This document shows positions 6,715-13,478 of a stretch of 30,865 bases of DNA, one piece after another. Position numbers and translations under genes: made by a program. Source of the stretch: CADCVW01 sp035644935 (lineage in GTDB: Bacteria > Pseudomonadota > Alphaproteobacteria > Sphingomonadales > Sphingomonadaceae). The notes beneath the pieces are model-generated. The model was not told the origin of the DNA and did no database searches. It saw nothing but the letters and a program-made list of their open reading frames with translations. The stretch spans positions 1 to 30,865 of the forward strand of contig DASQNO010000098.1 in assembly GCA_035644935.1 (NCBI GenBank). The letters are read 5' to 3'. Each line of letters begins with the position of its first letter. Positions within the stretch are counted from its first letter, which is position 1.

Positions 6715-9474
6715 TCAGAACTTCGCCGAGAACCCCAGCGAGAACGTCCGTCCCAGATCGTAGCGGTTGACATCGATCCGGTTGTCGCCGGCCTGTTGGA
6801 ACTCTTTGTACTCCTGTCCGGTGAGATTGCGGCCCTCGAGCTTCATCTCGAACAGCGTACCGAGAAAGTCGAACTCCTGCCGCAGGACGAGGTCGAAGCG
6901 AATGCCGGGTTTTTCGACGATGTCGGGCTGGCTCGCCGAACCCTGGATCGGGCCGCGGTTGGTGACGCGCTTGCTGGCGTAGCTGACGAGCAGCGTCGCC
7001 TGGCTGACGCGTTCGGTATCCTCGATGCCGATCTGCAGGTTGGCGAGATGGTCGGACTGGCCAGTGAGCGGCGCGCCGTCGCGGAACAGCAGGTTGGCGG
7101 CGATCGGCTGCAGCGTCGGGCCGATGACTTCGCTGTCGTCCACCTTCAGCTGGGACTGGGTGTAGGTGTAGTTGCCGATGAACAGCAGCCGGCGTGTGTT
7201 GAAGAACCCGCCGAGGTTTGCGAGCGGCACGTAAAGCTGCGCCTCGACCTCGCCGCCGTACAGCGTCGCTTCCGGAGCGTTGGCGAAGCCCGTGCGCAAC
7301 TGCCCGCCGCCCGCGAAGAACGCCGCCGCCTCGATCGGATTGTCGATCTTCTTGTAAAAGCCCGCGAGCGACAGCCGCTGGTTGCGGCCGAAATAATATT
7401 CGCCGCGCACCTCGGCGTTGAACAATTCGCTGTCCGTCAGGAACGGGTTGCCGGTGAATTCGCGATCAGACTCGAAATCCTGGAAGATCTGCGGCGCCAG
7501 CTCGCGGAACTGTGGGCGGGCGATGGTCTTCGACGCGTTGACGCGGATCTGGACGTCGCGGCGCGGCGTGTAGGTGATCGTCGCGGCGGGCAGGAAATAA
7601 TCGTTCTCCAGCAGCGAGGCCTGGCCGATCCCGATCGGCTGCACCGACTGGCGCGCGTCTTCGTAACGCAGGCCGAACGTGGCGCGCAGGCCCAGCGCCT
7701 CTGCATTCACGTCGGCCTGGACGTAGCCGCCGCGTATCTCGAGGTCGGCGTCATAGGCGGCGGAGCCTTCCGCGCCCGACACGTCGCGCAGCTGGATGTT
7801 GAATTGATCGATGTTGAAGTCGGACAGCAGGAAGTCCGGCCGCTGCTGCGACACCTCCAGACGCAGCGCGCCTTCGGGCCGGAAGTACTGGAACTGGTAG
7901 CGTGACGAGGCGCGCTCGCTCTTGCTGTAATTGCCGCCGGCCGACAGCGTCACGGGGATCCCGAAGTCGAAGCGGTACGCCGCGTCGACCGAGCCCGCGT
8001 ACAGATCCTCGTTGAGGTCGCTGAACGCGATGTTGGCAAACTGGCCCGCCGACGACAGGTTGTTGGTGTAGTCGTCGATATCGCCCGGCCCCTTGGTCGC
8101 CGGGTTGCCGTCGCCGAGGTAGAAATAGCTGATGTCGCGTTCGTACGGGCTTTCGCGCTGCGTATTGGCGTAGGTGCCGCGCACGTCGATGCTGAGGCGG
8201 TCGAACTTAAATTCGCCCACGAACTGCGTGTCGATGAGCTGCCGTTCGAAGAAATAGGTGTTCTGTTCGATCAGCGAGGCCGGCGCGCCCGCGGCCTGGT
8301 CCGACACGTTGCGGTTGAAGCCGGCGGCGAGGCGTCCCTGCTTCAATGTGTCGCGAATGTAGAGATTAGTCAGGCGCAGCTGATGCTGCCCGAGTTCCAG
8401 CCCGAAGCCGAGAAGGCCGTTCACGATGATGCGGTTGTCGGTAATCACCGACCGAAAATCGGTCTGCGGTATGCCGGCGAGCCCCGGATCAAGCGAGGTC
8501 TGCTGCCGGGCGTCGCGCGTCCGCCAAGTGTTGGAATAGCCGGCGCCCGCGATCACGCCAAAGCGGCCGCCCGAGAAATCGAACGAGGTGCCGCCGCTGA
8601 CGTCGGCGCTGAAGTTCGCCGGAATGTCGAAATTGCGCTGCAGCAGCGTCGTTTCGGCATTGACCAGCGACTTGGCGAAGCCGCGGCGCTCGGCGGCGGA
8701 GGTCGTGTTGAACGTGCCGTTCGTCACCGCATCGCGCAGGGGCCGGGGGAAATCGCGCGTGCCGTCATCGAAACCCAGCGAATCGAGGTCGCTGCCGTAA
8801 TAGGTGTAGCCCAGCCTGGCGGTGGTTTCGGTGTCGACGCCGCCCGACACGCCGATCGTCAGGAACGGCTCGCGCGGGATCGCGCGGGTGGTGAGGTTGA
8901 TGACGCCGCCGCCGAATTCGCCGGGGTAGTTCACCGAATAGCTCTTCTGCACGAGCGCGGAGGCGATCACGCTGGTCGGGAAGATGTCGAGCGGTACGAC
9001 GCGGCGCAGCGGTTCGGGGCTGGGCAGGGGCGAGCCGTTGAGCAGCGCCAGCGAGTAGCGATCTCCGAGACCCCGCACGAACACGAAGCCGTTGCCGACG
9101 ACGGACAGGCCCGTGACGCGCTGCAGCGCGCCCGCGATGTCGCCCTCGCCGGTGCGCGCGATGTCTTCCGCCGACAGCACGGAGACGACCTGCGTCGCGC
9201 GGCGCACGACGTTGGGAACGCGCGAACCGGTGACGACGATCTCGCCCGGCTGGTCCGCGACATCGGCGCCCGGGGCGGAGATCTCGACCTCCTCCTCAGC
9301 CTGCGCGGCGTCGGCAGGGGCATCGGCGGGCGCGTCCGCCGTGGTGGCGGTCTGCGCCGGGGTGGAGGTCGGCGGGCTGCTCGGCACGGGCGCGGTACCC
9401 TGCGCCAGCGCGGCGGGCGCGCACAGCGCGGTGGAGAGTAGCAGCAAGCCGCCTAGTGAAATCGTCTTGGTCAT
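6715..9474 (-). CDS. TonB-dependent outer-membrane receptor
   Basis: Outer-membrane beta-barrel transporter driven by TonB-ExbBD. The 919 residues start with a signal peptide (MTKTISLGG...ALCAPAALA, cut before QG). An Ala/Pro/Thr-rich spacer with ADAPADAPADAA repeats comes next, then a TonB-box-like GEIVVTGSR. The plug domain (about 80-210) contains ALQRVTGLSVVGNGFVFVRG, LNGSPLPSPEP and GGGVINLTTR. A long barrel follows (for example FGLRYEDAR and LFNAEVRGEYYFG) and ends in GRTFSLGFSAKF with the usual terminal Phe. It lies 64 bp after the lipoprotein gene on the same strand, so the two are probably co-transcribed. The substrate cannot be told from sequence. Confidence 0.93.
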   Translation of the reverse strand: MTKTISLGGLLLLSTALCAPAALAQGTAPVPSSPPTSTPAQTATTADAPADAPADAAQAEEEVEISAPGADVADQPGEIVVTGSRVPNVVRRATQVVSVLSAEDIARTGEGDIAGALQRVTGLSVVGNGFVFVRGLGDRYSLALLNGSPLPSPEPLRRVVPLDIFPTSVIASALVQKSYSVNYPGEFGGGVINLTTRAIPREPFLTIGVSGGVDTETTARLGYTYYGSDLDSLGFDDGTRDFPRPLRDAVTNGTFNTTSAAERRGFAKSLVNAETTLLQRNFDIPANFSADVSGGTSFDFSGGRFGVIAGAGYSNTWRTRDARQQTSLDPGLAGIPQTDFRSVITDNRIIVNGLLGFGLELGQHQLRLTNLYIRDTLKQGRLAAGFNRNVSDQAAGAPASLIEQNTYFFERQLIDTQFVGEFKFDRLSIDVRGTYANTQRESPYERDISYFYLGDGNPATKGPGDIDDYTNNLSSAGQFANIAFSDLNEDLYAGSVDAAYRFDFGIPVTLSAGGNYSKSERASSRYQFQYFRPEGALRLEVSQQRPDFLLSDFNIDQFNIQLRDVSGAEGSAAYDADLEIRGGYVQADVNAEALGLRATFGLRYEDARQSVQPIGIGQASLLENDYFLPAATITYTPRRDVQIRVNASKTIARPQFRELAPQIFQDFESDREFTGNPFLTDSELFNAEVRGEYYFGRNQRLSLAGFYKKIDNPIEAAAFFAGGGQLRTGFANAPEATLYGGEVEAQLYVPLANLGGFFNTRRLLFIGNYTYTQSQLKVDDSEVIGPTLQPIAANLLFRDGAPLTGQSDHLANLQIGIEDTERVSQATLLVSYASKRVTNRGPIQGSASQPDIVEKPGIRFDLVLRQEFDFLGTLFEMKLEGRNLTGQEYKEFQQAGDNRIDVNRYDLGRTFSLGFSAKF

Positions 9475-9502
9475 CTGTGTTCCCAGTCACTTGCCGCGAG
9501 CG

Positions 9503-9526
9503 GGGGCGGCGCCGCGACGCCGCCCC
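9503..9526. other. Strong GC hairpin between lipoprotein and receptor genes
   Basis: GGGGCGGCG (9503-9511) pairs perfectly with CGCCGCCCC (9518-9526) around a six-base loop. It sits in the 64-bp gap between the lipoprotein stop and the receptor start. It has no U-tract on the minus strand. It may be an intercistronic stability or processing element, or an attenuator that sets unequal expression of the two genes. Confidence 0.6.
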
Positions 9527-9538
9527 ATGCGCGATGCG

Positions 9539-11119
9539 CTAGCTGTTGGCGGGAAGCGTGGTGCAGGAAGGCGTGCCCAGCGGGGCGTAACCAGCGCTGC
9601 AGGTCCAGCCTGCATACCAGTTGTCCTGAGCGTTCCGGACCGCGCCAATATAGCTGACATTCTCCAGCTGGTTCGGCGCCGAGGTGTTAGCTCCACCAAT
9701 CGCGTCCGCGTTGAAGCTGCGCGGGTCGGTCGCGGTGCCGGCCGTCTCGTTGGCGCCGTTTATGAACACGTTGGCAAGGGTGCTGGTGAAGGCTGAATTG
9801 TTGTTATTGGTTCCGGTGCCGAAGATCGCCGCGACTTCCGCCGTCGTAACGTTGTTGTCGTCGCGAAACGCGGTCGGGCAGGACAGGACGACGGAACGGA
9901 AGACCGGCGGGCCGACATCTTGCAGCGCGGCGTCGGCCGCCCGTGCGGTGGTCCCGCCGGTCGCATCGATGTCTAGGCACGCCTGCGGACCTGTCACGAC
10001 GCTGTTGAGCAGCGCGTAGTCGGTGCCGCCGCGCAGCAGGATCGTGTTTCCGCCCTGGGTATTGCCTCGCTGAACGAAGGTGGCGTTCGATACGCGCGTG
10101 TACTGACGGGGCAGCGCGTCCTCGTTGCCGTTCGAGTCGGCCTCGATCATCGAGTCGCCGTTGCCGGCATCCCGCTGGATGCCGATCACGAATTGCATCG
10201 TGCCACGGTAACCCAGGTCCGTGTCGAGGCCGTCGTCGTCTGCGCCCGTAATGACAAGGTACTTCGCATTCTGGCGACCACCAAAGAATTCGACGCCGTC
10301 GTCCGAGCTGTTGTGTACTTGGACGTGGTTGATGGTGGTGTTTGAACCCACGCCGCCGGTGGTCAGACCCTGAAGCTCGTTGCCGGGAGCGATCGCGAAG
10401 CCTGAGTAGCGGATCTGGACATATTGCAGCGTGCCGCTGTTGTCCGTCGGCACGTTGCCACCGTAAAGTGAGCTGGTCGTGCCTTCGATGACCTGCTGGC
10501 AATTGGCCGAACCGCCTGGGACGGCTGCGTTGCAGTCGCTGATCGGCGCTCGTCCGAGCAGAATGATGCCGCCCCACAAGCCCTGGCTCGAGTCCGTTAC
10601 CGTACCCTCCAGATTAGCGCGAGCCGTAAAGATGATCGGACTTGTCGCCGTACCGGCCGCGTTGATGCGCGAACCGCGATTTACAACGAGGTAATCGTTG
10701 CCAGCCGACGCGATAACGATCGTGCCTGGCTGAATGGTCAGCGTCACGCGATTGCCCCCTGCCGCGTTTCCATCGCCCCCAACGTCGCTGCCGACATTCA
10801 CCGGACCCGAGATCGAGTATACCGCGCCCGGGATGTTCTGCAGCGTTGTGTCTTGCGTGAAGCGCGACGGCATTTCGAAGACCCGCCGATTGTTGACTAC
10901 GCCCCGGTCGATGAAGCCGGCCGGCGCTGCGCCGGTGAACGGACCGCCCGCGGCGGGCGGCGGCGGCGGGGCGGGCGTCGATGGCGCGGGCGCGGGCGGG
11001 GCGATCACGATGAGGTTGCCCTCGCCCGGCGAGGCGACATCGTCGGCCCCGCCGCACGCGCCCAGCGCCAGCGTCGCGGTGCTCATGAGAAGAAGTGCGG
11101 CCGTGCGTCGAATGGACAT
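9539..11119 (-). CDS. Lipoprotein with predicted right-handed beta-helix repeats
   Basis: Predicted secreted lipoprotein of 526 residues. A lipobox (TLALGAC) places the lipidated Cys at residue 22. Residue +2 is Gly, not Asp, so outer-membrane sorting is expected. A Pro/Ala-rich linker (about 40-60) follows. The body looks like a parallel beta-helix: LTIQPGTIVIA, a WGGIILLGRAP segment, then rungs such as LQYVQIRYSGFAI, INHVQVHNSSDDGVEFFGG and AKYLVITGADDDGLDTDLGY. Clusters of Asp (SSDDG, GADDDGLDTD, DDNN) could bind calcium or other metal. The ATG at 11119 has a GGAG ribosome-binding site. It precedes the TonB receptor gene. The specific function is unknown; the pairing suggests a surface-exposed binding partner of that receptor. 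Confidence 0.85.
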   Translation of the reverse strand: MSIRRTAALLLMSTATLALGACGGADDVASPGEGNLIVIAPPAPAPSTPAPPPPPAAGGPFTGAAPAGFIDRGVVNNRRVFEMPSRFTQDTTLQNIPGAVYSISGPVNVGSDVGGDGNAAGGNRVTLTIQPGTIVIASAGNDYLVVNRGSRINAAGTATSPIIFTARANLEGTVTDSSQGLWGGIILLGRAPISDCNAAVPGGSANCQQVIEGTTSSLYGGNVPTDNSGTLQYVQIRYSGFAIAPGNELQGLTTGGVGSNTTINHVQVHNSSDDGVEFFGGRQNAKYLVITGADDDGLDTDLGYRGTMQFVIGIQRDAGNGDSMIEADSNGNEDALPRQYTRVSNATFVQRGNTQGGNTILLRGGTDYALLNSVVTGPQACLDIDATGGTTARAADAALQDVGPPVFRSVVLSCPTAFRDDNNVTTAEVAAIFGTGTNNNNSAFTSTLANVFINGANETAGTATDPRSFNADAIGGANTSAPNQLENVSYIGAVRNAQDNWYAGWTCSAGYAPLGTPSCTTLPANS

Positions 11120-11282
11120 CGTGATCTCCGAATGGTCGTGCGGACAATTGAATGCGAAATCGAATGCGCCGCGCTGCCCCGAAGCCCGGCGTTCCGTCGG
11201 GTCCAGTCTCTAGAAGCGGCGCGTGACTCTGCGGCGCGAGCCGCGTGTCAGCTCGGTGATGCTTTCATGACCGTTTGATTGC

Positions 11283-11323
11283 GAGCGCCGCCAAGCGTCC
11301 CGAAACGACGCTAGGCGGCGCTC
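11283..11323 (-). terminator. Long hairpin spanning the prepilin peptidase stop codon
   Basis: GAGCGCCGCC-A-AGCGTC (11283-11299) pairs with GACGCT-A-GGCGGCGCTC (11307-11323). This gives 16 base pairs with one A-A mismatch and a seven-base loop. The TAG stop of the peptidase gene (11311-11313) lies in the right arm. It marks the end of the lyase-peptidase transcript and precedes the lipoprotein promoter region. There is no T-run, so it may be a Rho-assisted or processing structure rather than an intrinsic terminator. Confidence 0.5.
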
Positions 11324-12078
11324 CGGATCAGCCAGAGCGGCCAGGCGGCAAGCGCCATCAGTGTCCCCAATGGCAGCGCGTCCGATCGGGAGACGGGCCG
11401 CCCGCGCACGTGGCGCAACGCCACCAGGAGGAGCCCGGTCGCGCTGGCGAGCAGCAGCACGGCCGGCAGCATCGTCCAGCCGAGCCAGGCGCCGATCGCG
11501 CCGAGCAGCTTGGGGTCGCCGCCGCCCAGGCCGACCCGCCCCCGCAGCAGCCGGTAGATGACGGCGATCAGCGCCAGGACGCCGAACCCCGCGGCGGCGC
11601 CGATCAGGCTGTCGCGCAGCGGGACCCCGAGGCCCGCACCGGCGGCCAGCACGCCCGCGATCCCCAGCGGCAGCGTCAAGCGGTCGGGAAGCCAGAAGGC
11701 GGTCGCGTCCAGCAGCGCCAGCGCGATCAACACCCAGCCGAACGCCGCGCCCGCCACCGCCACCGTCGGCGGCGCGGCGGCGAAGGCGGTGGCGCCCACC
11801 AGCGCGCAGGCCAGTTCCGCGGCGAGATGGTCGGCCGAAATCCCGACACCACACTCACGGCAGCGGCCGCGCAGAGCGAGAAAGCTCAGAACGGGCACGA
11901 GGTCGGTGACTCGCAGCCCGCGCCCGCATGCGTCGCACCGGGACCGCCCGCGCACGACGGACTCGCCGCGCGGCCACCGCGCGATCAGGGCCCCGACGAA
12001 GCTGCCGACGATGAGGCCCGCGATCGCGCCGGCGGCGACGAGCAGCGGCCCGGGCAGCGCCGCCGCCGCCTCGATCAT
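11311..12078 (-). CDS. gspO: Prepilin peptidase / N-methyltransferase (A24 family)
   Basis: Inner-membrane aspartic protease that cuts the leader from type II pseudopilins or type IV pilins and methylates the new N-terminus. The 255 residues match PilD/GspO in length. The N-terminal domain has GSFVGALIARWPRGES and two CxxC pairs (Cys48/51 and Cys73/76), the methyltransferase zinc module. The catalytic aspartates are Asp124 (ALLDAT, followed by LPDRLTLPL) and Asp188 (GLGGGDPKLL). Multiple hydrophobic helices follow. Its ATG overlaps the stop of the upstream lyase gene as ATGA. It sits upstream of the gsp operon and its obvious in-window substrate is GspG. It could equally serve pilin genes elsewhere (pilD). 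Confidence 0.94.
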   Translation of the reverse strand: MIEAAAALPGPLLVAAGAIAGLIVGSFVGALIARWPRGESVVRGRSRCDACGRGLRVTDLVPVLSFLALRGRCRECGVGISADHLAAELACALVGATAFAAAPPTVAVAGAAFGWVLIALALLDATAFWLPDRLTLPLGIAGVLAAGAGLGVPLRDSLIGAAAGFGVLALIAVIYRLLRGRVGLGGGDPKLLGAIGAWLGWTMLPAVLLLASATGLLLVALRHVRGRPVSRSDALPLGTLMALAAWPLWLIRSAA

Positions 12079-13235
12079 TCCGCCGCCATTTCCGCCAAAG
12101 CCGCATCGAGATCGGCGATCAGATCGGCGGAGTCCTCAAGCCCGATATTGAGCCGCACGAGGCGACGGCCATAGTCGCAACCGGTGCGCTGGATGGGCGG
12201 GTAGCCCATGACCAGGCTGGTGACGCCGCCCCAGCTGAAGCCGATCTTGAACAGGCGAAGCGCGTCGACGAAGCGCGCCACCGCCGCGTCGGTCACCGAT
12301 GCGCGGAACACGACCGAGAACAGGCTGGCGGAGCCCGTGAAGTCGCGTTTCCAAAGGTCGTGCCCGGGGCAGTCGGCGAAGGCGGGGTGGAGCATGCGCT
12401 CGACCTCCGGTCGTGCGGCGAGCCACGCGGCGATCTCCATCGTGCTGCGCTCCAGGTGATCGAGGCGCACCGCCAGCGTCTGCAGTCCGCGCAGCGCCAG
12501 GCTGCATTCGTCGGGCGACACGCCGATGCCCAGCGCGCGGCGGGCGCGGTCGATGGCACGCGCGTGCTTGGGGGCGGCGCAGCTGACGGAGCCCAGCAGC
12601 ACGTCGCTGTGCCCGCCGACATATTTGGTCAGCGCCTGCATCGAAACGTCGACGCCGTGCGCGAACGCGTCGAACAGCACGCCCGCGCCGTAGGTGTTGT
12701 CGATGGCGACGGGCACGCCGTGCGCCTTCGCGGCGGCGCAGATGGCGGGAATGTCCTGCACCTCCATGGTCACCGACCCCGGGGACTCGGTCCAGATCAG
12801 CGACGTTTGCGGCCGGATCAGCGCGTCGATACCGCCGCCGATCAGCGGATCGTAGGCCTCGACGACGATGCCGAAACCAGCCAGCAGCCCCGCGCCCAAT
12901 TCCCGGTTGGGGGCATAGGCGTTTTCCGGCACTAGTACGTGCGACCCCGCCCGGCACAGCGCGAGATAAACCAAGCTGATCGCGTTCAGCCCGCTGGGTA
13001 CGATCACCGTCGCATGCGCGCCCTCCAGCTCGGCGATGCGCGCGGCGAGTTCGAGCACGGTGGGCGTGCCGTGCAGCCCGTAAGTGTAGCCGCCGCCCGA
13101 CCCCTGCGGATCGTGCAGCGCGGCGGCGAGGCTGGGGAACACGACGGTGGAAGCCCGGTGCGTCGCCGAGGCGAGGCCGCGGAAGCCGGGGGGCGCGGCA
13201 GCGTCGGAATGGATGAGCTTGGAACGCCAGTGCAT
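12075..13235 (-). CDS. metC: Cystathionine beta-lyase (PLP, Cys/Met metabolism family)
   Basis: PLP enzyme predicted to cleave cystathionine to homocysteine, pyruvate and ammonia. From the ATG at 13235 it is 386 residues. Features include YTYGLHGTPTVLELAARIAELEG near the N-terminus, WTESPGSVTMEVQD, the PLP-contact Asp in AIDNTYGAGV, the Schiff-base Lys204 in ALTKYVGGHSD, and the late motif FKIGFSWGGVTSLV, which fits the beta-lyase branch rather than gamma-synthase. The frame is open to an ATG at 13271. I choose 13235 because MHWRSKLIHSDA is the usual N-terminus and an AGAAG lies upstream. It runs divergently from the aspartate kinase-homoserine dehydrogenase operon and shares its intergenic region. 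Confidence 0.9.
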   Translation of the reverse strand: MHWRSKLIHSDAAAPPGFRGLASATHRASTVVFPSLAAALHDPQGSGGGYTYGLHGTPTVLELAARIAELEGAHATVIVPSGLNAISLVYLALCRAGSHVLVPENAYAPNRELGAGLLAGFGIVVEAYDPLIGGGIDALIRPQTSLIWTESPGSVTMEVQDIPAICAAAKAHGVPVAIDNTYGAGVLFDAFAHGVDVSMQALTKYVGGHSDVLLGSVSCAAPKHARAIDRARRALGIGVSPDECSLALRGLQTLAVRLDHLERSTMEIAAWLAARPEVERMLHPAFADCPGHDLWKRDFTGSASLFSVVFRASVTDAAVARFVDALRLFKIGFSWGGVTSLVMGYPPIQRTGCDYGRRLVRLNIGLEDSADLIADLDAALAEMAAE

Positions 13236-13279
13236 GTTCGGGCTTCTAGCGCCGGCGCGCCGGGCGTCCATCCGAGCGG

Positions 13280-13306
13280 TTGTCAGACATCACTGCTTGC
13301 GTTAAT
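13280..13306 (+). promoter_or_regulatory. Candidate sigma-70-type promoter for the methionine operon
   Basis: TTGTCA (13280-13285) matches the -35 consensus at five of six positions. GTTAAT (13301-13306) matches -10 at four of six, after a 15-base spacer. Transcription would start near 13313, just before the riboswitch P1 strand at 13325. The spacer is shorter than ideal, so this is tentative. Confidence 0.35.
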
Positions 13307-13324
13307 CGGCGGACGGGGCGGCTT

Positions 13325-13417
13325 CGGCCGTTCCAGCATCAAGAGTGGGCCGCTTGTGGTCCACGCCAACCTGCCCTCCCGGGCAAGGTGGCGGTTCCGT
13401 TTGGAACGATGCGGCCG
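13325..13417 (+). promoter_or_regulatory. SAM-I/SAM-IV-clan riboswitch aptamer
   Basis: S-box-like elements occur in order. P1: GCATC (13336-13340) pairs with GATGC (13408-13412), extended by CGGCC (13325-13329) with GGCCG (13413-13417). The conserved AAGAG follows P1. P2: GTGG (13345-13348) pairs with CCAC (13361-13364). P3 comes from CCAACCTGCCC and GGGCAAGGTGG (13366-13391) and carries the clan's CAACC...AAGGTG. P4: GTTCC (13394-13398) pairs with GGAAC (13403-13407). CCGC in the P2 loop (13350-13353) can pair with GCGG in J3/4 (13391-13394), the clan's typical pseudoknot. P2 is short, without the full SAM-I kink-turn, so a SAM-IV-like or variant class fits better than classic SAM-I. The downstream genes make the SAM precursor methionine, which fits. 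No covariance model was run. Confidence 0.75.
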
Positions 13418-13478
13418 GACCGGCAACGAAGCGGGATCGCGCGGCATCGTTCTTGTATCCTGACGAGGGGATCGAGAA
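13404..13478 (+). promoter_or_regulatory. Riboswitch expression platform and RBS-sequestering hairpin
   Basis: GAACGATGC (13404-13412), which includes the 3' strands of P4 and P1, is perfectly complementary to GCATCGTTC (13444-13452). A second hairpin pairs 13450-13460 with 13469-13478 (about ten pairs including one G-U, with one bulge). It folds the ribosome-binding site (GAGGGG, 13465-13470) and the first base of the ATG into a stem-loop. The two structures share bases 13450-13452, so they compete. Inferred logic: with SAM bound, P1 and P4 hold and the RBS hairpin forms, stopping translation. Without SAM, the anti-sequestor forms and frees the RBS. Confidence 0.55.

Noticed and set aside
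11255..11285. Pho-box-like sequence upstream of the lipoprotein gene
   Set aside because: Only one half-site (GGTCAT) resembles the consensus.
13325..13417. SAM-II (metA-type) or SAH riboswitch
   Set aside because: The leader lacks their compact pseudoknot consensus, whereas the SAM-I/IV order of helices and AAGAG/AAGGTG cores is present.
13280..13477. Extended N-terminus of the aspartate kinase-homoserine dehydrogenase
   Set aside because: This sequence folds as a riboswitch leader, and an RBS precedes the ATG at 13478.
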